Assembly: GCA_964456525.1 (NCBI GenBank)
Contig: CAYWAP010000039.1
Coordinates: 1 to 15,777 of the forward strand
Direction of reading: 5' to 3'
Source: Onthomonas sp964456525
GTDB taxonomy: Bacteria; Bacillota; Clostridia; Oscillospirales; Oscillospiraceae
Length of the DNA: 15,777 bases
In this document: piece after piece, positions 7,235-14,302 of the stretch
Layout: every line of letters begins with the position of its first letter
Position numbering within the stretch: the first letter of the stretch is position 1
Made by a program: the position numbers and the translations under genes
Notes under the pieces: model-generated
What the model was told of the DNA's origin: nothing
Databases searched by the model: none
The model's input: the letters and a program-made list of their open reading frames with translations, nothing else

Positions 7235-7927
7235 TCACTCCGTTTCGGTGTCCGTCAGGGTGTCATCCCCAGTGGTGGTATCCGTAGAATCTGTGGTGTT
7301 CGTGGTGTCCGATTCCTCCGTCTGGGAGGTGTCTGTGCTGGTGTCGGCGGAATCGGCGGCACTGTCAGCGGAATCCGTGGCGGTGTCAGTAGTAGAATCC
7401 GTGGTAGTGTCCGTAGACTGGCTGCCCTCTGCCCCCGTCGTGCTGTCCCCATTCTCAGAAGTAGTTCCCTCCGAGGTCTGGCTGTCCTGCGTGGTGTCCG
7501 TGGTCACTTCCGACTCCTCTTCCTCATCCGTGTCCTCGTCCTCCTGGCCCTGCTCATCCTTCTGCGCCGCGTCATCCCCATCCTGGGGCACATTCTGCTG
7601 CGTATCCTGGGCATCCGCTTCCTCCTCCACGGAGATGGAGCCGGAGGATTCCGCTGCGCTGCTATCCGAATCGCCGTCCATGGAAAACACCATGCCGATA
7701 ATCAGCGCCACCACCAGCACAATCCCGGCGACCAGAACGATGATTTTCATACGCTCCTTCGTCAGCACCGACTTGATCTTCTCTGCGGCTTGGACTTGTT
7801 TCTCCTTTTTGGCCTCTGTCTGCTGTTGTTCACCGGCTTCCCTGGCTTTGCGGGCGCAGATCGGACACTCGCCCAGACTTTCATCATAGGGGTTGTGGCA
7901 TTTTGGACAGATAACTGTTTTTAACAT
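7235..7927 (-). CDS. Zinc-ribbon, single-span membrane protein with acidic Ser/Thr-rich tail
   Basis: I do not recognise a named family for this 230-residue protein. Residues 7-24 hold two CxxC knuckles (C7, C10, C21, C24), a zinc-ribbon pattern. Residues about 28-58 are charged and Gln/Glu/Lys-rich, possibly a helix or coiled coil. Residues about 62-81 (IIVLVAGIVLVVALIIGMVF) form one membrane helix. The remaining ~147 residues are low-complexity Asp, Glu, Ser and Thr with repeated TDT, TDS and DSA units, ending TDTETE. The likely topology is ribbon inside and tail outside, inferred from the positive residues before the helix. ATG 7927 was chosen for GGAGG eight bases upstream; a start at 7957 would add ten residues. 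It lies between mnmE and thiI in the operon. Function unknown. Confidence 0.8.
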   Translation of the reverse strand: MLKTVICPKCHNPYDESLGECPICARKAREAGEQQQTEAKKEKQVQAAEKIKSVLTKERMKIIVLVAGIVLVVALIIGMVFSMDGDSDSSAAESSGSISVEEEADAQDTQQNVPQDGDDAAQKDEQGQEDEDTDEEEESEVTTDTTQDSQTSEGTTSENGDSTTGAEGSQSTDTTTDSTTDTATDSADSAADSADTSTDTSQTEESDTTNTTDSTDTTTGDDTLTDTETE

Positions 7928-8000
7928 CTCAAAAACCTCCCATTGGAGTGGTGACAACGTCTATAAATCCTCCAAAAATGGCAATGGGTAAAAGACAGGT

Positions 8001-9371
8001 CTACTTTCCAACGCAAAATCGTTCAAAAATTCTGGATGTGATGTCCTCCGAAACGGTGCGCCCGGTGACTTCTCCCAGGGCATACAGTGCGTTTTCCACG
8101 TCCGAGAGAACCGCGTCAGGCGGCATCCCGATGTTCAGCCCATACTCCACTTCCCGCAGCGCCTGGGCCGCCCGGCCCACGGCCTCGGCCTGCCGGGCGT
8201 TGGTCAGCAGCTCTCCCTGACGGGCGCTGCCCGCCGGGAAGAGATCCCGAATGGCCTGCTCCAGTTCCGCCAGACCCGTTCCCGTCGCCGCGCTGATGGA
8301 GAGCACCCGCTCGCCGGGAAACTCCTCCGGGGAGAGCACCTGGGTCAAATCCGACTTGTTCAGCAAAATCAGCCGGTGATCTGCCCCTTTGGCCGCCTCC
8401 AAGGCGTCCCGATCCGCCTCAGACAGGGGCCGGCCTGCGTCAATGACCACCAGCGCCAGCTCGGAACGGGCAACGGCGCTGCGGCTGCGCTGCACCCCGA
8501 TCTGTTCCACAACGTCCTCCGTCTCCCGGAGACCGGCGGTATCCACCAGCCGCAGCAGCGTGCCGCCCAGAACCGCCTTTTCCTCCACGGTGTCCCGGGT
8601 GGTGCCGGGAAGGGCGGTGACGATGGCCCGGTCATACCCCAGCAGGGCGTTGAGCAGGGAGCTTTTCCCCGCGTTGGGCGCGCCCACAATGGCGGTAATC
8701 ACCCCTTCCCGCATCTGGCGGCCCCGGCGGTAAGTGGCCTGCAGCGCCTCCAGCCCGGCCGCTTCACGGGCAATGGTGTCTGCGATCTCAGCGGCCTCAA
8801 AGGGGGCGATGTCCTCGTCCGGATAGTCCAGAACGGCGTGGAAGTGCGCCATCAAATCCACCAGATTGTCGTATATCCCGCCAATTCTGGCGCTGATGGC
8901 GCCGGAGAGCTGTCCGGCGGCGTTTTTGGCGGCCTCCGGCGTCTCCGCATCGATGAGATCGATCACGGCCTCCGCCTGAACCAGATCCAGCTTGCCGTTC
9001 AAAAACGCCCGGCGGGTGAACTCACCGGCCTTTGCCTGCCGCGCCCCCGCCGCGAACAGGGCTTCCAGTCCGGCGGTCAGCACCGCAGGGGACCCGTGGC
9101 ACTGGAGCTCTGCGGTATTCTCCCCGGTGTAACTGTGGGGGGCGAGGGAAAAGGTGGCCAGACAGTTGTCCAGCACAGCGCCATCGGCGTCGTGCAGGGC
9201 GCCGTAAGTAAGGGCCGCTGGCCTGCGGTCTTTCAGCGGCTTTGCCCCCATGGGGGTGAAAACCGCAGACAGCACCTCCAGAGCCTCCGGCCCGGAGATG
9301 CGTAAAATGCCGATCGCCGTCCGGCCGGAACCGGTGGCAATGGCTGCAATGGTATCAGTTTTCATTGGCAT
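8001..9371 (-). CDS. mnmE: tRNA modification GTPase MnmE
   Basis: MnmE, with MnmG, installs the aminomethyl-type modification at wobble U34 of several tRNAs. The 456-residue protein has the full family layout: an N-terminal tetrahydrofolate-binding region (DTIAAIATGSGRTAIGILRISG), a helical domain, and an inserted GTPase with P-loop GAPNAGKSS (230-238), TTRD (257-260), DTAG (277-280) and NKSD (338-341). It ends FCVGK, with the conserved catalytic-region cysteine at 453. The start at 9371 (MPMKTD) lies 17 bases inside the upstream kinase gene and is preceded by AGGA at a usable distance; the ATG at 9365 is less well spaced. mnmG, often the next gene, is absent here. The stop is 73 bases before the zinc-ribbon gene. 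Confidence 0.95.
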   Translation of the reverse strand: MPMKTDTIAAIATGSGRTAIGILRISGPEALEVLSAVFTPMGAKPLKDRRPAALTYGALHDADGAVLDNCLATFSLAPHSYTGENTAELQCHGSPAVLTAGLEALFAAGARQAKAGEFTRRAFLNGKLDLVQAEAVIDLIDAETPEAAKNAAGQLSGAISARIGGIYDNLVDLMAHFHAVLDYPDEDIAPFEAAEIADTIAREAAGLEALQATYRRGRQMREGVITAIVGAPNAGKSSLLNALLGYDRAIVTALPGTTRDTVEEKAVLGGTLLRLVDTAGLRETEDVVEQIGVQRSRSAVARSELALVVIDAGRPLSEADRDALEAAKGADHRLILLNKSDLTQVLSPEEFPGERVLSISAATGTGLAELEQAIRDLFPAGSARQGELLTNARQAEAVGRAAQALREVEYGLNIGMPPDAVLSDVENALYALGEVTGRTVSEDITSRIFERFCVGK

Positions 9372-10248
9372 TTCTCATAATCCTGACAGCGCTGCACTCA
9401 TTGGAAATCTGGGCAACGCGGTGGCTGCCGCCGTATTCGCCGTCCAGCGTCCATGGAATGGGGGTTTCGGACTGGAATTCCAGCTGCCGGGCCTGAAAGG
9501 CGATCACGTTGTCGTTTGCCGTGCGGCTGACCAGGGACGTGACAATCCCATTCAAATCTGCGATGGACTGGGGGGCCTTTACCAGCATTACCTCGAACAG
9601 TCCGTCGTCCAGCACGACATCCCGGCTCATCAGTCCCCGAAAACCGCCTACGCTGGTGGAGTTGGATACCATGCCATAGATAAAATCGCCGTCCAGCTCC
9701 TGCCCGTCGTACTGAATGCGTATGTGATAGGCCGTGATCTCCGTCAAACTTTTAATCCCTTCCATGATATACGCCATATGTCCGAAAATATTCTTGACCT
9801 CCTGGGGCGTAGCATAGGAAACGGATGTAAAAACGCCAAACGCCGCCACATAGATAAAGTGGGTGCGGTTAAAGGTGCCGATATCGCACTGCTGCGGCGT
9901 CCCATTCACGGCGATCTTTGCCGCCTGGAGGGGCGTGGCGGGCAGATCTAATGTCCGGGAAAAATCATTGGTGCTCCCCGCCGGAATGTAGCCAAGGGGG
10001 AGATGGTGGCTCCCCTCCAGCAGCCCGGTGATGACTTCGCTCAGCGTGCCGTCTCCCCCGGCGCACACCATATGGTCAAAGCCTCCCGCCAGTTCCGCGG
10101 TGCGTTCACTGGCATCCCCGGAGCCGGTGGTGGCGTATACCGTGACCAAATAACCGGCGTTCTGAAAAACCTGCGTCACCTTCCCCACGTGCTCAGAAAG
10201 CCTTGCTTTGCCCGCCTGCGGGTTATACAGAAACAGCAATTTTTTCAA
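9355..10248 (-). CDS. YegS/BmrU-type lipid (diacylglycerol) kinase
   Basis: This 297-residue protein is a soluble or membrane-associated lipid kinase with the DAGK catalytic domain. It would phosphorylate diacylglycerol or a similar lipid with ATP and return it to phospholipid synthesis (the DgkB role in Bacillus). Visible motifs are YNPQAGKARL at the start, CAGGDGTLSEV with GGDGT at 64-68, and PAGSTNDFSRTL at 91-102. Length fits the family. Translation starts at TTG 10248: GGAGG at 10256-10260 stands seven bases upstream and no ATG is in register. It is the first gene of the operon, and its 3' end overlaps mnmE by 17 bases, suggesting coupling. The exact lipid substrate cannot be told from the sequence. 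Confidence 0.87.
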   Translation of the reverse strand: MKKLLFLYNPQAGKARLSEHVGKVTQVFQNAGYLVTVYATTGSGDASERTAELAGGFDHMVCAGGDGTLSEVITGLLEGSHHLPLGYIPAGSTNDFSRTLDLPATPLQAAKIAVNGTPQQCDIGTFNRTHFIYVAAFGVFTSVSYATPQEVKNIFGHMAYIMEGIKSLTEITAYHIRIQYDGQELDGDFIYGMVSNSTSVGGFRGLMSRDVVLDDGLFEVMLVKAPQSIADLNGIVTSLVSRTANDNVIAFQARQLEFQSETPIPWTLDGEYGGSHRVAQISNECSAVRIMRNANEN

Positions 10249-10301
10249 GCAGACACCTCCAAGATGCCAGGAACCCTTTCGGTTTTCTTTATGATGATCA
10301 G

Positions 10302-10320
10302 GCCCTGTTTAAAACAAGGC
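10302..10320 (-). repeat. Small inverted repeat in the operon leader
   Basis: On the minus strand GCCTTG and CAGGGC flank a 7-base AT loop (one G-U pair), just downstream of the predicted transcription start. The AAACAAGGC half recurs within the palindrome at 15713-15736. There is no T run, so it is not an obvious terminator. Confidence 0.4.
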
Positions 10321-10331
10321 TCCGGCTTTTT

Positions 10332-10359
10332 ATTATAATAAAACAGCGAAAAAATACAA
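10332..10359 (-). promoter_or_regulatory. Promoter of the lipid kinase-mnmE-thiI operon
   Basis: On the minus strand TTGTAT (10359-10354) and a perfect TATAAT (10337-10332) are separated by 16 bases. Transcription would start near 10325 with a leader of about 75 bases. I see no clear terminator between the tmcAL stop (10428) and this promoter, so some read-through from tmcAL is possible. Confidence 0.7.
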
Positions 10360-10427
10360 CCTCATTTTGTAAAATTTCCGTAACGAAAGGGACCCAAGAT
10401 TCTACACCTGCTCTCCCTCGCAGCCAG

Positions 10428-11636
10428 TCATCCCCGGCTCCCCAGCCGGATCGGGCTGCGCCGCCATTCGCCGCCGCCCTCTATTCGGTCCAGCGTGGGG
10501 AGGCACATCTGCCACAGATCGGCAGCGCGCACCTCCAGATCAAACAGACGCCGCGCCCCAGCGCCCATTTGACGCACCTGTGTGGGTTTGGTCAGAAGGG
10601 GGATGGTTTTCTTCTGGCGGTGCAGCACCTCCTGTCCCCGGCCGTTCATCCCCAGAATGCGGAGATAGGGCAGCGCGTCCGGGCGGTCCCCGGCCTCCAG
10701 CCCCAGATAGGCCCACAGGGCCAGCCGCCGGATCCGCGCCAGGGGATAGCGCTTGGAACGGGCCAGATCATAAAATCCTTCCAAGGACCGGGCGTTCTGC
10801 GCCGCCCGGTATAGGCGGTTTTCCAGCCCCTCGGAGACGTCCGGCAGGAGGAGGAAGTCCTCCGGCGTCATCAGGCGCAGCCGGGTCAGGATGGCCCGCT
10901 CATTGTTGTGCAGGCTGGCGGGGCCATTTCCCACCATCAGGGCACGCTCCAAAACGCCCCGGCAGGACAGCGGGATTGCCGCCATTGCGGCGTTTCGCTG
11001 ACCCCCAGCCAGCATATTCCGGATGGCAGAGGCGGAGGAAAAGCCGCTGGCCGCCTCCGGTGCGTTGTGGCCGGGGCCTTTTCTGGGAATGGCCATCACC
11101 TGGACGCCGGCTCCAGCCGCCCGCAGCGCCGCCAGGTAGGAGACCCCCAGCAGGTCATTGGGCTGCTCCAACTGCCGGGCGTCCGGCCCGATGAGGGTTT
11201 CCAGCGCCCGCTGCCGGGCGGCGGCAAAGGAACACCCGGAGGAGAGGGCCTGTTTCAGGGCGTCGGGATAGGCGGGGTCCTCTAAGGCTCCGGCAATGCG
11301 TTCCAGTCGGGACACATCGCCGCACTCGCTGCCAAAGGCCAGGGTGTCGATGCCAGCCGCCAAAAGGGCGGCGACGCCCCCCCTGGCAAAGGTCTCCGCG
11401 CTGGAGATGGCCCAGGGAAGGGGCAGCTCTATCACCAGATCGGCCCCTCCGCGCAGAGCCATCTCTGTGCGGACATGGCGGTCAAAGCAGGCGCAGCTCC
11501 CCCGCTGGGTGAAGTCACCGCTCATGGCGGCGGCCACAATCGTCCCCTCGCCGCAGCGGCGGCGAACCTGTGCGATCAGATACTCATGCCCCTTGTGAAA
11601 GGGGTCAAATTCTGCAACAATTCCAACAATCGACAT
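10428..11636 (-). CDS. tmcAL: tRNA(Met) cytidine acetate ligase TmcAL
   Basis: TmcAL (formerly YlbM, DUF795) activates acetate with ATP to acetyl-AMP and acetylates C34 of elongator tRNA-Met to ac4C. The 402-residue length fits the family. The N-terminus VGIVAEFDPFHKGHEYLI carries the nucleotidyltransferase HxGH motif (HKGH, 14-17); the usual NPFH is DPFH here. SGDFTQRG (39-46), FGSECGD near 101-107, and a GHNAPE...SSASAIRNML region are also typical. ATG 11636 follows AAAGGA by six bases; the open frame extends to 11846 but that part has no family similarity. The gene is divergent from ackA, an arrangement that fits its acetate substrate. Its promoter was not identified. Confidence 0.9.
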   Translation of the reverse strand: MSIVGIVAEFDPFHKGHEYLIAQVRRRCGEGTIVAAAMSGDFTQRGSCACFDRHVRTEMALRGGADLVIELPLPWAISSAETFARGGVAALLAAGIDTLAFGSECGDVSRLERIAGALEDPAYPDALKQALSSGCSFAAARQRALETLIGPDARQLEQPNDLLGVSYLAALRAAGAGVQVMAIPRKGPGHNAPEAASGFSSASAIRNMLAGGQRNAAMAAIPLSCRGVLERALMVGNGPASLHNNERAILTRLRLMTPEDFLLLPDVSEGLENRLYRAAQNARSLEGFYDLARSKRYPLARIRRLALWAYLGLEAGDRPDALPYLRILGMNGRGQEVLHRQKKTIPLLTKPTQVRQMGAGARRLFDLEVRAADLWQMCLPTLDRIEGGGEWRRSPIRLGSRG

Positions 11637-11756
11637 TTCTATTCCTTTCGACGCTTCCCAATGTCTGCCAGTCCATTTGGGCGGATGATGTGGGCCTATC
11701 CCGACGCACCCCGCCTCCCAAATGAAAGACTTCTCAAAATCTTTTTTTGGAAGAGG

Positions 11757-11803
11757 TTGTCCCAGGCGATTTCCTGTTGTATAATAATCATGTTTAGTAT
11801 AAT
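11757..11803 (+). promoter_or_regulatory. ackA promoter, with a second tandem -10 element
   Basis: TTGTCC (11757-11762), a 17-base spacer and TATAAT (11780-11785) form a strong promoter. A second TATAAT lies at 11798-11803 inside a direct repeat of GTATAATAA (11779-11787 and 11797-11805), with only a poor -35. Two start sites about 18 bases apart are possible. Confidence 0.7.
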
Positions 11804-11806
11804 AAA

Positions 11807-11822
11807 ACGGTCGAATGACCGT
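11807..11822 (+). promoter_or_regulatory. Small hairpin in the ackA leader
   Basis: ACGGTC (11807-11812) pairs perfectly with GACCGT (11817-11822) around GAAT, about 14 bases before the AAGGAG ribosome binding site. It could stabilise the mRNA 5' end, be an operator, or be incidental. Confidence 0.45.
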
Positions 11823-11851
11823 AAGTAATTGAAGTAAGGAGATCAACGGAC

Positions 11852-13063
11852 ATGAATATTCTGGTTATCAATGCAGGCAGCTCATCTCTGAAGTATCAGC
11901 TGCTGGATCCCGAAAGCGGCGTGCTGTTGGCAAAGGGCCTGTGCGAGCGCATTGGCCTTGACGGCAAATTCACCTACAAGCCCCAGGTGGAGGGCAAGTC
12001 GGCAAAGAGTGCAGTGGACGTGGCCATGCCCACCCATTCGGAGGCCATTCAGGCGGTGCTGAATGCGCTGGTGGACCCGGAAGATGGTGTTTTGTCCTCC
12101 ATGAGCGAGATCGACGCCGTGGGCCACCGGGTTGTTCACGGCGGCGAGGAGTTTGCCTCCTCTGTCCTCATTACCGATGAGGTGATGAAGGCGGTCGAGC
12201 GCTGCAATCCCCTGGCCCCCCTGCACAATCCCGCCAACATCATCGGCATTAACGCCTGCACCGCTGTTCTGGGCAAGGACGTGCCCCAGGTCGCCGTGTT
12301 CGACACCGCATTTCATCAGACCATGCCCCCCGTGGCCTATACCTATGCGCTGCCCTATGAGTATTATGAGAAGGATAAGGTCCGCCGCTATGGATTCCAC
12401 GGCACTTCCCATCGTTTCGTCTCCGCTCGGGCCGCTGCCATGCTGGGAAAGCCCATTGAGGAGCTGAAAATCATCACCTGCCATCTGGGCAACGGCTCTT
12501 CCATCGCCGCCGTTCAAAACGGCAAGTGCGTGGATACCACCATGGGCCTGACCCCGCTGGCCGGCCTGCCCATGGGCACCCGCTCCGGCGATATGGACGC
12601 CGGCGTCATGGAGTACCTGATGAACCAGTACAACCTTTCTATGAAGGAGATGATGGACATTCTGAACAAGAAGTCCGGCGTCCTGGGCATCTCCGGCGTC
12701 TCCTCGGACTTCCGCGATCTGGATGACGCAGCTGACGCCGGCAACGAGCGGGCCAAGCTGGCAAAAGCTGTCTTTGCCTATGACGTGAAAAAGTACATTG
12801 GTTCCTATGCCGCCGCCATGGGCGGTGTGGACGCCATTGTGTTCACCGCCGGCGTGGGCGAAAATGGCCCCGACCTGCGCACCGCCATCACCCAGGGTCT
12901 GGAGTTTATGGGCGTGGCCCCGCTGAACGAGGAGGCCAACCTGAAGCGCGGCCTTGAGATCGACATCTCCGGCGAAGGCTCCAAGGTTCGGGTTCTGGTC
13001 ATCCCCACCAACGAAGAGCTGATGATCGCGATGGACACGGCTGCCATCGTCTCGGCCCAATAA
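11852..13063 (+). CDS. ackA: Acetate kinase
   Basis: Acetate kinase reversibly transfers phosphate between acetyl phosphate and ADP, making ATP and acetate in fermentation, in the cytoplasm. The 403-residue length is normal. Family motifs are intact: MNILVINAGSSSLKYQLLD with Asn7, GHRVVHGG (Arg93), FDTAFHQTMP (Asp151), RYGFHGTSHRFV (His183) and CHLGNGSSIAA (Asn214), with PTNEELMIA near the end. AAGGAG stands about ten bases before the ATG. No phosphotransacetylase gene (pta) is adjacent, and the DUF177-rpmF genes that often follow ackA in Clostridia are absent; a VanZ-family gene converges from the right instead. Expression is likely strong, judging by the promoter. Confidence 0.97.
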   Translation: MNILVINAGSSSLKYQLLDPESGVLLAKGLCERIGLDGKFTYKPQVEGKSAKSAVDVAMPTHSEAIQAVLNALVDPEDGVLSSMSEIDAVGHRVVHGGEEFASSVLITDEVMKAVERCNPLAPLHNPANIIGINACTAVLGKDVPQVAVFDTAFHQTMPPVAYTYALPYEYYEKDKVRRYGFHGTSHRFVSARAAAMLGKPIEELKIITCHLGNGSSIAAVQNGKCVDTTMGLTPLAGLPMGTRSGDMDAGVMEYLMNQYNLSMKEMMDILNKKSGVLGISGVSSDFRDLDDAADAGNERAKLAKAVFAYDVKKYIGSYAAAMGGVDAIVFTAGVGENGPDLRTAITQGLEFMGVAPLNEEANLKRGLEIDISGEGSKVRVLVIPTNEELMIAMDTAAIVSAQ

Positions 13064-13085
13064 TCGGTCCGGTTCCGCATCCGGT

Positions 13086-13115
13086 GAAACCCGTCTGCCC
13101 AGGCAGGCGGGTTTC
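13086..13115 (+). terminator. Terminator-like hairpin between ackA and vanZ-family gene
   Basis: A 13-base-pair stem (13086-13098 with 13103-13115, one G-U pair) closes a 4-base loop 22 bases after the ackA stop. The following T tract is short on both strands. Lying between two convergent genes, it may act in both directions. Confidence 0.6.
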
Positions 13116-13126
13116 CGTATGTCCGC

Positions 13127-13639
13127 TTACCTCCGCTTGTGCCGCCCGAACCCCAGAAGGAACCAGAAGGATCCCAGCAGCATGACCAGCAGCAACCCCA
13201 CGAAAATACCGGCACAGCCGCCGCCGAAGTCAATCCAGACATCCTTCACCGAGCTGGAGCGGTTGGAAACATAGAGCTGAATGGTCTCGTCCACGTTGGC
13301 AACTGCCAGCACCAGCAGCAGGGGCCAGGAAATATGCCGGATATAGCGGAAGGTATAGACCCGCAGGCAGAGCATAAACCAGAACCCCAACAGCATATAC
13401 TCTGCGAAGTGGGCCATCTTCCGCACGGCGTATTCGCTCAGCGGAGACAGGCCAATCTGGGTGATGTAGCGATTTAACAGGGCTGTGACCTCCTGACTTC
13501 TGGCTGAGGAGACGGTGCCAATCTCCAGAGAGTTGCTAAAAATAAACACAATGGTCAAAATGGCAAAAATGGTGAACAGAAAGCGAAATATAAAACCCAG
13601 AATCCGGGAAATCCGGGAGGGCGAGCTTCTTTTAGCCAT
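13127..13639 (-). CDS. VanZ-family membrane protein
   Basis: The 170-residue protein has about four membrane helices (roughly 12-36, 74-93, 104-117, 139-162) and the VanZ-like signature residues: RKMAHFAEYMLLG at 73-85, DETIQ at 117-121, and RSSSVKDVWIDFGG at 127-140. VanZ itself gives low-level teicoplanin resistance, but most family members in Clostridia have no proven role, so resistance should not be inferred. ATG 13639 is preceded by AAAGGAG at a suitable distance. The gene is convergent with ackA and divergent from the DUF896 gene. It is probably transcribed alone. Confidence 0.83.
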   Translation of the reverse strand: MAKRSSPSRISRILGFIFRFLFTIFAILTIVFIFSNSLEIGTVSSARSQEVTALLNRYITQIGLSPLSEYAVRKMAHFAEYMLLGFWFMLCLRVYTFRYIRHISWPLLLVLAVANVDETIQLYVSNRSSSVKDVWIDFGGGCAGIFVGLLLVMLLGSFWFLLGFGRHKRR

Positions 13640-13689
13640 AAGTGATTCTCCTTTCGGGGTGTAGTGTCTCGGCCTTTGCCGATGAAGGC

Positions 13690-13695
13690 ATTATA
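13690..13695 (-). promoter_or_regulatory. Possible -10 element of the VanZ-family gene
   Basis: TATAAT on the minus strand (13695-13690) lies about 50 bases before the start codon. The best -35 at a 17-base spacing, TGTTCC, is weak, so the promoter call rests on the -10 hexamer and position. Confidence 0.4.
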
Positions 13696-13768
13696 TACTA
13701 TAAAGGGCAAAAGGAACAGGGGAACGGACAAAAGATTCCTTCTTTTTGAAACATTTGGCTTTTCTGCC

Positions 13769-13797
13769 TTGCTTTTCCCCTGAGGAGATGCTACAAT
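13769..13797 (+). promoter_or_regulatory. Promoter of the DUF896 gene
   Basis: TTGCTT (13769-13774), a 17-base spacer and TACAAT (13792-13797) lie about 75 bases before the start codon. No SOS (LexA) box of the Firmicute type is visible, though relatives of this gene in Bacillus lie in an SOS operon. Confidence 0.6.
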
Positions 13798-13873
13798 CTT
13801 GGCATCTTGCGAAGTGTATCTCCGCCCTCTGCACAACTGCGCAGCAGGCCGGATTTTGAAAGGAATGCAGAAA

Positions 13874-14137
13874 ATGGCAATCACACAGGAGAAGATCAAT
13901 CGCATCAACGAGCTTGCCCGGAAGGCCAAAACAGAGGCCGGTCTGACAGAGGCAGAAAAGGCAGAACAGGCGGCGCTGCGCCAGGAATATGTGGCGGCGG
14001 TTCGGGCCTCTCTGCGCACCCAGTTGGACAACACCTATGTTGTGGGCAAAGACGGCAAGAAGCGCCCCGTCCGGGAGGCAAACCGCCTGGCCAAGCAAAC
14101 CGGCCAGCCGGGCGTCAAGATCAAAGTCAAGCAATAA
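13874..14137 (+). CDS. DUF896 family protein (YnzC-like)
   Basis: The 87-residue, basic, soluble protein matches DUF896: it starts MAITQEKINRINELARKAK, continues GLTEAEKAEQAALRQEYVAAVRASLRTQLDNTYVV, and ends in a Lys-rich tail (VKIKVKQ). The Bacillus relative YnzC has a helical-hairpin structure and no firmly assigned activity. ATG 13874 is about nine bases after AAAGGAA; the ATG at 13865 touches the ribosome binding site and is excluded, as is the longer frame from 13799. The gene is monocistronic, with its own promoter and terminator. Confidence 0.87.
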   Translation: MAITQEKINRINELARKAKTEAGLTEAEKAEQAALRQEYVAAVRASLRTQLDNTYVVGKDGKKRPVREANRLAKQTGQPGVKIKVKQ

Positions 14138-14201
14138 GGTTTGCATCCCCCCGCTGATCTGACGCCCCTGAGCTTTGGCGTTGATCACCCTTTGACAATC
14201 G

Positions 14202-14239
14202 AAACGGCCTGCCGGCAGCAATGCCAGCAGGCCGTTTTT
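14202..14239 (+). terminator. Terminator of the DUF896 gene, possibly shared with ilvE
   Basis: An 11-base-pair stem (14202-14212 with 14227-14237) is extended, after one mismatch, by four more pairs closed by a GCAA tetraloop. A T run (14235-14239) follows on the plus strand. On the minus strand the T tract is short, so action on ilvE, which ends at 14303, is only possible. Confidence 0.8.
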
Positions 14240-14302
14240 ATCGTTTCATGCGCCCTTTGTACGGACAGCAGCGGCAAAGCCGTCTGTGGGTTTAAGGGAA
14301 CA

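Noticed and set aside
7172..7924. Ser/Val-rich and Arg/Leu-rich open frames opposite the zinc-ribbon protein
   Set aside because: These are mirror readings of the low-complexity acidic tail. The minus strand has the zinc ribbon, membrane helix and ribosome binding site.
11637..11846. N-terminal extension of TmcAL to 11846
   Set aside because: The family begins at MSIVGIVAEF, which has a good ribosome binding site. The extension would run through the ackA promoter.
11882..13060. Long minus-strand open frame opposite ackA (392 codons)
   Set aside because: It mirrors acetate kinase throughout, has no ribosome binding site, and is a compositional shadow.
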